Below, in pieces: positions 49,353 through 61,690 of a DNA stretch of 64,000 bases. Both the position numbers and the translations under genes were made by a program. Each line of letters starts with the position of its first letter. Position 1 is the first letter of the stretch. The notes beneath the pieces are model-generated. The model was given only the letters and a program-made list of their open reading frames with translations. It made no database searches and had not been told where the DNA came from. The stretch is from Sphagnum magellanicum. Taxonomy: Eukaryota > Streptophyta > Sphagnopsida > Sphagnales > Sphagnaceae. The DNA lies in assembly GCA_021904315.1 (NCBI GenBank), contig CM038925.1:10976501-11040500 (forward strand), in the 5' to 3' direction.

Positions 49353-52300
49353 ATGGCTGGGGTAGTAGAGAATGGGGCAGAGGATCCAAAAGCAATGACG
49401 GTAGTGCAGTTGGCTGCTGGGGAGGCTCACACTCTTGCTCTCACAGGTAAAGTACCCACCAGTCCTTTTTCATGTATTTGGGGATGAATGAATGGGGGTT
49501 TAGCACTTTGCATGTCAACAAGGGAGCCAGCCAGCCAGCCGCAAGGTTTTTCCCCCCCCCCCCCTTCTGGTTTCTTTCTTCTGGGGATTCTGTCTTCTAT
49601 GTCAACTTTCTTCTGTCCTGGGGAATTCTGCACAATGGGTGCTTGTGTATTGCGGAGTTTTTTTTTTTTTTTGGGTTCTTTCTCCTGGGGATTCTGTTTC
49701 TGTATTTCACTTTCTTCTGTCCTGGGGAAATCTGAACAATGGGTCCTTGTGTATAAGTATGAGTATCTCCACCAGTGCTAGTATGTGGCCCTGCACTGGA
49801 AATCTTGGATGAGGTGCAGCAGTCATATCCAGTGGATCCACTGGAAGACTGCTGTGAACCCTGGAAAGATTCACATCTTGTAGGGCCTTGGAGGAGCCCT
49901 TGAAGAGTCTAATAAATAGAGTCAAGTCATATTTATCGACTGCAACCTATTTCTGATTGGCTAGATAATTGGGTTGGTCCAAGTTGGTTGCTATTAGTAG
50001 TCTCCCAACTATTTGCAGTCCCAGTTTCAGTTGTATGGGTGGGTTTGGAAAAAAAAGTAAAGAACTATAACTTGGATGTGAGAAACATTTTTTTGCAGGG
50101 TCACATACTGAGCACCACTGGAGATGTTCTAACAACAACCCTATGTAGCTTGCTAAAGATTTTTTTTTGGGGTTTAAGAATTGAAGATGGATCTGAGAGT
50201 TTGTGTCCTCCCATTCTTGGAGTGTAGATTTCGTGTTAGAAAGCAAACAGCCAATGAATCTTGCAAACCAGACAAAGATTCAGCAATGGGTACTTGGGTG
50301 GACTGTCCATTCTCTCCTTGTGGACTTTGAAACGATGGAAATGGGTAGAAATGGGTATTTCTAATGACTAACTGATCATAGCACTCAGAAATGCTGCTAA
50401 ATGGAATATTTTCTGCGTATTCACATGTGACTTGGGAGACGATACTTTTTGCTGGACATTCTTGTCAAGAATGTGTTTTCTGTAAATCGGAAGGCCAATA
50501 TACCATACTGCAAAGATTGTAGCTTCAATTTCTGTTTTCAGGAAAACAACCTTGTCTGCTCCCAGTGTACAGATAATGTACTGTTATGGTTCTGCTTTTA
50601 CATATGGCTCAACTAACTTTTTATGTGCAGAGGGAGGGAGTGTGTATGCATGGGGCCGCAGCATCTTTGGACGACTCAGTGTTGGGGTTGCTCAAGATGA
50701 GCTTTTCCCAACATATGTAGAAATTGGGACAGATGATGACAAGGATTCTCAAAGCTCATATGCAGATAGTCCATCAGCAAGAGATGACAGCCAGTCTGGA
50801 CTTCTTTGTGACAGAGATGGAAGCTTTCTACATAACAAAATTGTACAGGTGGCTGCAGGGGCCTATCATAGCCTTGCTCTTTCAGGTACCATAATTTCCT
50901 CATCCCAAGCAGCCCCTTTTCTTTTTATTTTTTTGTATATCTCTGCAATCATGAATGTAGGAATGTATGAAGAATGCAATCGAGTCATGTTCTAATTTGA
51001 GTTGATAAGGCATCTCTTACATGACACTGTTGAATAATTTAGTCTGTCTTCAGATTTTGGAATTCATTATTACAATTGACATCTGCTCTTTCTCATCAAA
51101 AGAGTTGCGCTTGGGATGTTGATTAGTTGCTTTGGTTTTTCTTCTTTCATATTTTTTGACTGTAGCTTAATATGCCTTTTGTGGGAACAGGTGATGGTAC
51201 ACTGTGGTCTTGGGGATTCAATGCCTGTATCCAGCCCCATTAATTTCTCTCCTACATTAATAGGAACATCTGATTGCATTTCTTGTCCATGTCTTTTACA
51301 TCATGTTCTTCACTTTTCACACAAGGACATCATTCTGTTCACTTGACTCCAAGAACATGTACATATATGTTGTTTGTCTTGCCATGTCTTAAGTCTTTAT
51401 TTTTGGGACAAATGTTAAATCGTGGCATTTCTTAATTGATACATGGACGGTCAGCTGGGTCGTGAAAGGGGCGCATCATATCCTGCACCCATACCTTTCC
51501 CCTCCCCCACCAAATTAGTTTCGTCTCAACATTTTCACAGAGGCAGGACTGCGTTTTGGGTACAGGGATCAAAAGATACTGACAGCAGGCAACTGAAGGT
51601 AAATCAAGTCTCCTGTGTGTGTTATGCTGTTTCCATACTTATTAAGCAGTCTTGTAGTTCTGTTGTATACTTTTGTAATGAGATCTGGGATTTTTAAAAG
51701 AGGTTTCTTTCATGTCACATATATAGTGTTGAAAGATTTTGCTACATTTTCTTCATCCTTGTTTTTTCACAGATAGTGTCAGTAGAAGCTGGGGGTATGA
51801 TGACATCTGCAGTGGACCAAGATGGTGGTCTTTGGGTCTGGGGAGCTGTTCCGCCACCAGCCACCAGACATGACAAACCTAGCGCAGGTCTTGGTTATAA
51901 TGAGACATTCAGTCTTGTCAATATTGAGAAGCCTGAGCGAGTGCATGCCCTGATGGGGCTCCGAGTTCTCCGGGTTGCATGTGGGAATGAGCACATTCTG
52001 GCACTTGTCAAAGCCCGAGATGGTCTTGAATGTTACAGTTGGGGTAACAATTCTTATGGGCAGCTAGGGCTTGGTCACTTGGAGCCACGCTCAACCCCAG
52101 AGGTCATTTCATCACTATCAATTTCCTCAATAGGAACAATAACAGACTTGGCATGCGGGGCATTTCATAGTGCTGTGCTCACTGTCCAGGATGATCAACC
52201 TATGGATCATTTCCTTGAGCCATTGGCATCACCATTGCAAAGAAAATTTCAACATTCAGCAGAGGTGATTGCTCAGGTTACTGCTTCTCCAAGAATGGGG

Positions 52301-54371
52301 TCAAGGCGTGGCCGACCTCCCGTGGACCATTTTTCGGAATCAACAGCATCACCAAAATACCGAACAAGACAAGGGGATAAATTTTCGGTTTTCCAGTATC
52401 CAGGATATGGTGGGTACAGTGGGAGTTTTAGTGGTCAAAGTGATGCAAGCTCATCACCAAAGGCTAGTTCAAGGGGCTCATCCCAAGTATCTTGGAAAAA
52501 TTTAGGCCAGACAGTAAGTAACAAGGATAGTTCACCTTTGGATGCTCATGTCTCCATTTGCTGGACATTTGGACAGGGTGAGAATGGTCAGTTGGGACAT
52601 GGGGGATCAACAAATTTATCAACTCCAGTGCCTGTTGATGGGCTTCCAAGCCATGAGCCTATTCGAACTGTAGTTTGTGGGCAGTTCCACACAGGAGTGG
52701 TGACAGAGACTGGAGATGTTTGGGTTTGGGGAATGGAAGGTGGTCTTGGTTTATGTCCAGGGATTGGACCACCTGGTGCCCGGAAAGGAGATGCTCTTAC
52801 TCCAGTACGGGTGTTTGGGAAGAGCTCAGCAAAGTGCCATCCAGTAACAGGCTCAAAGGGCATTGCATGTGGAGCAGCTCACACTGTGACAGTTGCAAAT
52901 GGTGGAGTGGATTTATGGGCATGGGGACGAGGTCAGAATGGTGTTTTAGGGCTAGGTCATGCATCTGATAGTTGGTTCCCATCCCCTGTTGTTTGGCCCC
53001 CAAATGTAAACCCAAGTGGTAAGGAGAATCTACCAGCATACATGGAGGTAATGCGGTTTGACACGAGAAAATCAAGCCGGTCATCAAGTAGGGCTGGTTC
53101 ACGGGGCACAGGAGATGAAATCCGACCTTCTACAAGAGAGTCTGATGACATCCAGCTGGCTAGAAGAGATCCCGGGGATAACAGTCGGTTCTTCAGAAAG
53201 GGTGATGATTTGAGACTGTCAAGAGGAGAATATGAGAGCTTGTCCACACAACAAGATGGAGATCACACTCAAGCTTTTCAAAGCCAACCAGGTGAGGCAA
53301 TTGTGTGTCAACCTGTGTATTCAGCAAGCTTCTTGCAAGTCTCCCAACAGCTAAAGAAATATCAAGTTCTGGAGCCACTGTAGGAACGTAGACAGCACAG
53401 GAATTTGATGTCTCTGTTGTCATCCCCTTGCTTTTCTTCCTGGGAATGTGTGCCCATGAACTCTACACACCTTGTGCAGGGATGGAAATGAGGACTGTGG
53501 ATGTGGGAGATGAGAATGGGATTTCTGCTTCAGAAGAGGTAAGGGCATTGAATGCAGAGCTAGCTGCTTTGCGGCGTTACACACAGAGCCTTCATGCAGC
53601 TCTGTACGGAGGGGCAGAGGCATTTTCACCACACATTCTGGAAGATCATCCCCTTTTTGATGCTAATAGTGATGGCCCTAAAAGTTTTCAGCAACTCCAC
53701 AGCAGGGATAATGAGCAGTCCCCAGGTGACATAGCAGTACAGGAATGGCGGCAGCATATTGAGCTGGCACCAGATGCAGATTTGGTGCGTTCTGTGCCCA
53801 TATTTATGATGTTCTGACTAGCCAGGCTTTCCACTTCCATTCAGCACCTTGCCAGTGTCACCTGTCCCCTTTTTCTTTGTGGTTTCAACACAGTAAGCAG
53901 GTTCATCATTGGGTAATTGAAGACCAAAATTCTCCTCCAGTCTCACTTTTTCAGAACTCACTTGATCACAACTTCACTCTGTAATGTCTACCAAGTACAA
54001 TATAATGAAATCATTGACTACATCATGACTGAAAAGTGATTTTCTTTTTTGTTGTTGTTCAGATGCAGTTAGAGATCTTCTACAAAGATATGCGAAAGCG
54101 CTTGAAGGACATTTTGTTTCAGAGAAAGATGGAGGATTGGTGCCGTCGGTGCATGTCTACTCTCTCTTCATCATCATTTCAAGAGCCGCCTCCAATGCCT
54201 GAAAGATTTTCTACTCCCAACACTCCATCCATTGACGGACGTAGCAGGGAGTTTGCAATGCGAATGTCAGGCCTTTTAGCTGATCGGTCTGACATGTTAC
54301 CTCCAGCAGCACTGGCTGCATCGATCGCAGAATTCCAAGCACTCTCACAACGCACTGGTGGTAGAGGATAA
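49353..54371 (+). CDS. RCC1-repeat beta-propeller protein with C-terminal coiled coil
   Basis: Exons: 49353-49446, 50631-50885, 51191-51226, 51447-51598, 51773-53291, 53480-53784, 54063-54371; total 889 residues, phases consistent. Seven RCC1-type blades are visible by their YxWGxxxxGxLG pattern, e.g. GSVYAWGRSIFGRL (~33-46), DGTLWSWGFNA (~118-128), ECYSWGNNSYGQLGLGHL, CWTFGQGENGQLGHGG and DLWAWGRGQNGVLGLGH. A ~130-residue Ser-rich linker interrupts the propeller after blade five. Residues ~690-730 are coiled coil; the last ~100 (KDMRKRLKDILFQRKMEDWC) are basic, then low complexity. RCC1 proteins act as exchange factors or scaffolds, and plants have many, so the partner cannot be named. If the intron at 53,292 is retained, translation stops at 53,383 and the C-terminal part is lost. 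The third intron has unusual borders. Confidence 0.85.
49761..50129. mobile_element. MITE, copy 2 (369 bp) in intron 1 of the RCC1-like gene
   Basis: The left end GAGTATCTCCACCAGTGCT...AGTATGT and the right end, in reverse complement GAACATCTCCAGTGGTGCTC, are terminal inverted repeats. Ends and length match the 372-bp copy at 37,503-37,874. It lies wholly inside intron 1 and probably does not affect the protein. Confidence 0.85.
51227..51446 (+). other. Putative U12-type intron with non-standard 3' end
   Basis: The donor is GTATCC, the first six bases of the U12 consensus. A TTTCTTAAT box at 51,428-51,436 closely matches the U12 branch site TTCCTTAAC and lies about 11 bases before the acceptor. 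The reading frame demands that the exon begin within TACATGGACGGTCAG, and there is no AG there. GT...GG borders give NAYGQLG, the expected RCC1 sequence; AT...AC borders shifted by two bases also keep the frame (NACGQLG). Confidence 0.6.
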
Positions 54372-54726
54372 GACACCCATTCCTTCTCTTTTGTCCAATT
54401 ACATCTGAGTGGAAATTTCTTCTTTGTCCTCTTGCTGAAGTAATATCATAGATTTGACACTCAAGCCAAGGACTTTTGCTCATCTGAATCAGGACAAACT
54501 TGTATCTGATGAGAAAATAGCCAGTGACAACACAACCCAATACTGCAGTCCAAGAGGTTTTGATCAGGAGGAGAGATCTATCTAGACACACCTGTAGGAT
54601 TGGAAGTGGATGTGGCAAATGATTGTTGCCTGCAAGTTGCAGTCATGTCCTGCAGATTTGCTTGAAATGTATATTGGGACCAATTGCTACCTTTCTTCCT
54701 TCTGGCCAAGCACTGAACAGCCGATG

Positions 54727-54732
54727 AATAAA
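54727..54732 (+). terminator. Poly(A) signal candidate for the RCC1-like gene
   Basis: AATAAA 356 bases after the stop codon, followed by T-rich sequence. Position and flanks are plausible; use is not shown. Confidence 0.4.
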
Positions 54733-54879
54733 GCTCAACTTTTGTTGCCTGCTTGCATGCATGCTATCCTTAGACCTTATTTCCATGGGTTGACAGGAAG
54801 GCTGCAATGTACTATCCTCTCATGTACAGACACACCAGGTGCAGACTACATGAACAAGACTGATGAGAAATGACCTCTA

Positions 54880-56940
54880 ATAAGGGTTTTATTAGGGTTT
54901 GGTGCAGTGTAAAACAAGGCTCTGCCCCTTGTGGCAAGTTCAGTTTTTGACATGGGTGGGGTTTAGAGTAGCAGGGTTTAAGCATGAATGAAACTGCTAC
55001 TCACCTTATGAGCAAATTGTTTCCCTTTAGATAGTCATTGTAATGAGGGCCAACATGCTTCTCAACCGCATGCCCCCAAGGTTTGAAACTTTGTATTAGT
55101 GTGTTGCAAGGTTCCCTGGTTTGCAAGGTTAAACTTGAGGGTTGGCATCGATTTGTTGGACCTGGCACAAGAATCAAATTGTCAAATTAGCTTTTTGCTA
55201 GATCCCAAAAAGAATTCGTGCACACATGTTCAAGTTCTTTAGTTAGGCAAGTTGAACTTTTTTGAAAAGTTGACAACTACACTAAACTTTATAGGGAAGG
55301 AATTAGTTTTAATTACTTGTAGACATTTGTACATATACATATCCCAATTTTAATCTTTTGTAAAACTTTGTACCTATACAACCTTTAGCCTTGGGGAATG
55401 TGTAATGAATACATGAAACCAAACACAATTTTCATATTTGGCTTGAGAGTGCATAATTTTGAAAAATGTGCCAAAGTTGGAACTACAAGGTTTTGAAATT
55501 TGAAGAACTAAGGTCGAACTTGCACCTTGAAAACCTCCAAAAAGATTGTAAGTGACAAGATCAAGACCAGAGGTTGTCATAAAAAGGGAAAGTTAACAAA
55601 CATTGTTTTGAAATTAGGATACTCACATGATTTTTAATGACCCAATGATCGCTTATGTGATTGGGTTGAATTTTATAGTTTAATATTGAGGTCAATTAAT
55701 CATGAAACAAATCCAAACAACTTCAATGGCTAACACGAATTGCAAAGATATTACTTGATGTTCCTTGTTTTGAAGAATGTGTTTTACATAGCAAAAGTTG
55801 AAGTCAAGAGCCAAAGTTGTTGGGACCTTGCAAGCGCTAGGGGTTCAATTTATGATTGCCATGCTAAATGTTATATATTGTAGCCAACACAATTACAGTT
55901 CATCAAGTCAGCTAGACATGAAAATTGTGTGAATATTGGTGGATCAAACCTTGGGGTAACCTTGGCTATTTTATGGTAATTAGAAAGTGACCACCACCTA
56001 AAGGATGTAGGAAATTTCTAGTATGAAGAGTCATTTAATCATGTTTAGTTGACAAACAAAGTGTTTCAATTTTCACAATTTGGCAACTTTATGTGATAAA
56101 AACTAAGTGAACATTCATGTTTCTTATTGTTCATCATGTGTTCATCATGCAGTTTCAAACACAAATTGATTGTCATACACTTTTATGTTGATGCTCAAAT
56201 GCATTCAACTAACTAAACTACTTAATTGGTAAGCTAATTAAATTAGCACAATAACAATCAAAGATTAAACATTACATGTGACAAACCATTTCCTTGATAG
56301 CCCTATCATAGTTTATTAGTCATTAATTGACCTTGGACTCTTGCATGTCTAAGTATTGAAAAAAGAATAAGCAACTCAAATAAAATCATGAGAAATGATG
56401 AAATTGTGCAAAGTGCAATGCTTTATTTTTCATTTTGCAAAAGCAGATAAAATTGTTATTGTGGGTCAAGCTTGAGAATAGTTAGCTACTTGCCTTGTCA
56501 ATTGTTTGAAGGAATGACAATTTTATTTTGTGATTTTATTTTGTTGAATGTCTTGTGATTCTAAATAGTTAATGTTCAACATGAATTAGCAAGTGTAATG
56601 TAGTAATATGATAGAATGTACTTACAAACATATTAGATATAGAAAAAGAATTTACAACAATGTTTTGTGTATGCATACACAAGTTCATACACCAAAATCA
56701 CTTTAAAACAACAAAATAAGTGAAGATATATCAAATAGGAAGTTGCTTATCACTAGTAAAGAAACTAACTAATTGTTGTAAGCCAAAAAATTGTATCCAT
56801 GCACATTCAAAATATAATGACAAGTCATTATCAGTTTCTACATGCAATGATTAATTTGTGAATTGGTTCAACGTAAAAAATTAATTATTTGTTAAAGAAT
56901 GTTTTGTGCAAATTCATAATCAAAACTATAATGAACATAC
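54880..56940. other. Intergenic, no gene seen
   Basis: AT-rich sequence downstream of the RCC1-like gene, with no supported feature. Confidence 0.4.
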
Positions 56941-56942
56941 CA

Positions 56943-56992
56943 TGTCGGGGAATCAAACCTCGACACAAAATGCATTGCCCATTGCACCAAAT
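56943..56992 (-). mobile_element. tRNA-derived SINE head or tRNA pseudogene
   Basis: On the minus strand TGGTGCAATGGGCAATG (56,989-56,973) matches a pol III A box. GAGGTTTGATTCCCC (56,961-56,947) matches a B box with one C-to-T change, and extended pairing flanks it (GTCGAGG with CCCCGAC). The spacing is tRNA-like, but no anticodon arm or acceptor stem can be folded, so a SINE remnant or decayed tRNA is more likely than a working tRNA gene. Confidence 0.4.
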
Positions 56993-56999
56993 AGATTAC

Positions 57000-58260
57000 A
57001 TGTGCAAGCATTTGATGTTAATGTTCTCAAGAAATAAAATGGAGTGACCTATGGATAAAATGAATTGCCAAATGTCATAAAAGCCAATATTATGGGTCAA
57101 CAAATGCTAACAAGGAACAACTACAATGAAACAAAATGGTCCAAAATCAAATATGTTGTTCCCCCTTAACATATAAAAGTTTGCATTGTGTGTAAGTAGG
57201 CCTCAAGGAACAATTCCATAGATACACCCACAATTGAAGTTTGGGTTTAACACCAAATGTGTGTCATCTTAGTGCACACTTTCTACTTTACATTACATTG
57301 ACACTTAGTCCTTTCACCATTACCAAACCAAATAAACTAGTAGAAAATGAATAAATTGGAAAACATTTGCTTCCAACTTATCATAACAAGGGGCATTTAA
57401 AAATTCTTCAATTTTTGAACACTCTACACAAATATAGAGCCTAGAATTATTCATATCACCATATTGCACATTCATTGTCTTCTATTCTTAAATGGTGGCA
57501 TTGCATGGGAAGTTTTCACATGTATAAAAATGTTTGGAAAACATGCAGCTCATTAAACAAAGTAAGCATTAATGAGTTTTTTTTTTAAATTGACTTTTTA
57601 GTATTGTAATACCTTTTCCATTTTGGCCATAATGTTTTTAATTAAATAAAAATCAATTTGTTTAAAATTCAAATGTTGGTCATGCTAAAAAAATTTAAAA
57701 GATTAAGTTGAAAGTGCTGAAATTTTTTTTAATTAATTTTTAAATGCTAAAAATGTTATTCATGCTCCCTAACACCTTGAGATTTTCCCCATCATTGATT
57801 TTTGCAAGGGACTAGGTTTTTTCTAAGGTTTGAATATGGCTAGGCTAAATAAATTAACTTTTTTGGCAGCTATATTTTGAGCAACTCATTGAACTAGTAT
57901 GAGCAAGTAGCTAGGATCCGAGTGAGTGCCAAATTCTTTCAAAGTTTAAGCCCCTTAGTGTTGGTGTCTACAACATTCCAACTTCTTGCAAACATTGCAT
58001 GATATGCATTGTTTCAAAGTTGCTTTCAAACTATCTTCATTGTATTTTCAAGCATTCATCTCATTTTCATATGAAGGTTGTAAAGTTTTTAAAGTTCCAT
58101 GGTATTTAGCAATGTACATTGAAATTTGGGTGTAAAGTGAATTAGGGTTATCATGTTCCCACTTCCCCATTTACCCCATGGTTGGTATATTCCAAATAAC
58201 TACAATCATGTTCTTTCCACTTTCTATTACAACATGGACTTCTTTATGGCAATGGTCTAG
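57000..58260. other. Intergenic, no gene seen
   Basis: AT-rich sequence with no supported feature. Confidence 0.4.
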
Positions 58261-58265
58261 AATGA

Positions 58266-59372
58266 ACTATCACACTTCCATAAACATATGTAGGGCAAAT
58301 GTTAGATAAAAGGTTTATGGAAAAATTGCAAGATAATCCTTCTGATGAATAGGGTGGTTTTTTGTCGCATGTTGTTTTTGGAAGGCCCCCACTTTCTACA
58401 ATTATGGCAGTGGGCCAATTCTTCAACCTGAAAACAAAATAAAATTTTTATCAACTTCATGGTTTCTTTCATCATTGTACAAGTAGTAAGTTCTTTCCCC
58501 ACCCCCGGCTCCTAATGTTTCAATAATTAGGAGCCATAATGGTTTTGAATTGCTACCACTTACACTTTCTCTTGGATTATTTTTTGGACCTAGCACAAGA
58601 AACTAATTAGCAGCCCATGCCAAGGAGATGGAAGACACCTCGACAAGGTGAGTGTTCTTCAATGAGATGCATACACTTTTTTTTAAACCCAACTTGCCTT
58701 GGTCGCAATGGAAATCAAAGAACCTTGCTAAATATTAACATTTATTTTAATTGTGGTGAACTAGAGGTGGAGGCATGTGTCGTATTTGTAAACTACCAAA
58801 TTGTTGTTCAAACATCATTTGGCCAAGAATAAACCCCCGGGGGTTGATTGTTGTTATATCCATTGCTAAATCAGTTGGGGCAGCTACATATTATTGCAAC
58901 ACTACATAAATAGGTGGAGGCCATCATGAGGAAGTTAGTTGGGCCACATGAGCCCTTCGATGCATCCCCAATGGTATCATCTATGAAAATTTGACAAATT
59001 GGTCTAATGTAGCAAACTAAGGAGCATATATCATAAGGGGAAGATAGACCTAAGCCACAAGCTTTGCATTTTGTTGTGGTGTTTGACCCCTATATGACTC
59101 AACTTGAGGGTGTTAAGGAATTGTCACACTTCCATAAACATATCCAAGGCAAATGTTAAATAAAAAGGTTTACAACAAAATAAAAATATACACCTTCAAA
59201 TAAATAGGATGGTTTCTGTTGCAAGATGTTTCTAGAAGGCCCCTCACCTTTTAAAATTCTAGAACTAGGCCAATTCTTCAACCATGAAAAAGAAACAAAA
59301 TCTTTATTAACTACATGGGTTCTTTCATCATTATACAAGCAGTAGGTTTTTTCCCCACCCCCAACTCCTATT
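58266..59372. mobile_element. TRIM-like element: two ~245-bp direct repeats
   Basis: 58,266-58,514 and 59,126-59,372 are direct repeats at about three quarters identity by eye. Both start TCACACTTCCATAAACATAT, contain GGCCAATTCTTCAACC and end TTCCCCACCCCC(G/A)(G/A)CTCCTA. They flank ~610 bp without coding capacity. Size and layout fit a terminal-repeat retrotransposon in miniature. I could not recognise a primer-binding site, so a simple duplication remains possible. Confidence 0.55.
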
Positions 59373-60930
59373 CCTCTTGCTTTCTCTGTCTTTCATTGGT
59401 CCATCCAAACTAGGTGAAAGATCTACATTTACAAGTATATGCAAAAAAATATCTCTTGATTTCTCTTTTTCATAAAATTTAGGCTTAAGAACATAAGAGA
59501 GGTGCAAAATAACAATATTGAAAAAGAAGCAAAGGGTTGAACAAAACATTGACAACTTTGTATAATAAGTAGAGGGATGTGGTTTGTTGTCATACCTTTG
59601 AATATTCTATTGGAATGTTCTAGTGGCCTTTTGCAAGTTGACCCACATTATGCATATGATGTTAGTTTCAAAGTGTCATTGTCAACAACTATAAGTCGGT
59701 TTTTCCTTGTGCATGGATTATAGGTTGGATGGATAATGTTAAAAAGTTCCTTACAAGAAAATATTTGCTCTGGTCTTTTGTACTATGATGGTTATCTCTT
59801 GTGTTCAATTCTCCATTGCCTACATTTCTTATGTCAACATGATCCTTCACGCTTTTCACTTTACAACCCTAACCTTTTGATGTTTGTTTATGGTATCCAC
59901 ATTATATTTACAGATTTTTGTTTGGCATCTACAAATAACAAGGTAGGAGTGGACATTGCATACCTTCCTTGATTCAATTTTTACCTTTGGTCTTGTTTTA
60001 CATGGGGTCCAATCTAGCACCATAGATGCAAACATTTTTGCAATTTAAGTGCTTCAACTTGTCGGTTGTCTTGAACCTCATGCAAGTTTCAGCTTTATTT
60101 TCCTTTTAACAAGAATGTATTGTTATTTTGGTTGGGCTTGCATTAGCCCATTATAGGGCCTTCTATGTCATATTCATCATTGAATTAATAACAATTATTA
60201 CTAAGATAAAAGACAAGCAAGCAAAAGAAAAGGGGGAAAATGGTGTAAATCAAAGACATTTCCATAGTGTTTTCAATTTGGTATTTTTTCTTTTTCTCTC
60301 TTTCTCTCTCTCCGACTGAAAAAATGTTTAATCTCTTTGTTGATGGGTCCAAATTCATTTAGTTCCACCATTTGTTGGGAAGGTGAGTGCATTTGCAAAT
60401 TCAAGACTGAAATTCAATCACACACATGAAAAATATTATCACTATTTTGGAGTTGCTAAGAAAGTTTGGTGCCAAAAGTACCTTGGAATTAGCAAGTTGG
60501 CGGCAATGGACCTTTTTAATTTGCATAGGTGTCTAGGAAGCATTATGTTTGACAATTTTCAATGGACCCACTATTTAATCTTATGCATGTTTTCTTTAGA
60601 AAGTAAAGGAACAATAGTGAAGAAGAAAACTCTTTGATTGATTCCCAAAATAATGCATATGTTCTAATAAGTCTTATGATGTAATTTGTAATAGTTATTT
60701 ATAACCACACATGTTGCTATTGGAAATCATTGACCATGCACATGGTTGTCACTTGTTACATATTGAAGAATAACAACATTACATATGCAAGGATTGGTGG
60801 TGCTTGGAGGCCAACAATCGCAATAGGCAACATGATAACATAAGATCATTGGCTATCAACAACAACAACAACAACACTAAATGCAGTAATTAAACACACA
60901 TCAAACACCACATTAATTGAATCAATGTCA
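59373..60930. other. Intergenic, no gene seen
   Basis: Short frames without domains; a TTTCTCTCTTTCTCTCTCTC tract near 60,291-60,312 and a (CAA)n tract near 60,860. Nothing else recognised. Confidence 0.4.
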
Positions 60931-60934
60931 ATAA

Positions 60935-61301
60935 TCTTATATATTAAAGCAACAGTGGTGTCTGTCTGTCTGTCTTTTACTTATCTCTTACTTCTTTCGA
61001 TTCCTGGCCCCTTTTTTTTTGGTACCCTCTTTCTTCTTCTTTTTCATTCTTTCTATACGCAGTTTCTTTTTCTCTAACGTCATTTCGCTTTCATTACCTC
61101 TCTGGCGTAATCCCATTGGCTCCCGTTCCATGTGGAGTGTTTTGGGGGGTGGGGGAAGGGAGAGCCTGGTGAAGCACGGGGCGGGGGGGGGCCAGCAGGG
61201 GGGGGGGGGGGCAGCACAAGCCGGGGGGAGGGGGGCATGGGCGGGGAAGGACCGGGCGAGGGGGAGCTCGACAGGTGCATTATGCACTGGGTTCACACTA
61301 G
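60935..61301 (+). mobile_element. Short non-autonomous Helitron (367 bp)
   Basis: Starts TCTTATATATTAAAGC directly after an A and ends with the hairpin GTGCATTATGCAC, a 10-base spacer and CTAG directly before a T. A 5' TC, a 3' hairpin about 10 bases before CTRR, and insertion between A and T are the standard Helitron marks. There is no coding sequence. The interior 61,140-61,270 is extremely G-rich. Confidence 0.75.
61140..61270 (+). other. G-rich tract inside the Helitron (G-quadruplex potential)
   Basis: About 130 bases with many runs of three or more G, including one run of 15 at about 61,197-61,211. This contrasts sharply with the AT-rich surroundings. Several overlapping intramolecular G-quadruplexes are possible. 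Confidence 0.7.
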
Positions 61302-61690
61302 TAACAATAACAACTACAATAATGCCAAGAATAACAAGAAAAAAAACTACAATAATGCCAACAATAAATGTGTGTTTCCATACCTAGATTAGGTTTTTTT
61401 CTTCCTAACTTGTGCATGCAACTTATGTATTATTCTTAATTTGGCCCTACACTTGTAGATGGCAATGCAGTTGTAGGTTGAAGGCAATTCTCCAGATTGG
61501 AAAAGCTGAATCAATATTAACATTTACTTCCATTATTTTTTTTGCAACTATTGTTTCCTTGGAAAACGGTGTTATAATGTTGGTTTCCATAACTACCAAC
61601 TGAAATTCAAATAAAATAGCTCTAGTGATGTTTATTTTGTCTCATCCTTTGATAATTGTCGTTTTCATGGCTTTCATTTCTATCCATGCT

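Noticed and set aside
53292-53383. Translation of the RCC1-like protein ending at 53,383
   Set aside because: A good GT donor at 53,292 and an acceptor at 53,479 lead in phase into coiled-coil exons; the short tail is kept only as a possible intron-retention product.
55088-55100. TATTAGTG as a right CACTA terminus near the RCC1-like gene
   Set aside because: Short match with a mismatch and no left partner or subterminal repeats nearby; probably chance.
56943-56992. Functional tRNA gene
   Set aside because: Box motifs are present but no acceptor stem or anticodon arm can be paired.
61019-61392. Gly-rich (plus) and Pro-rich (minus) open frames
   Set aside because: Artefacts of the G-rich core of the Helitron.
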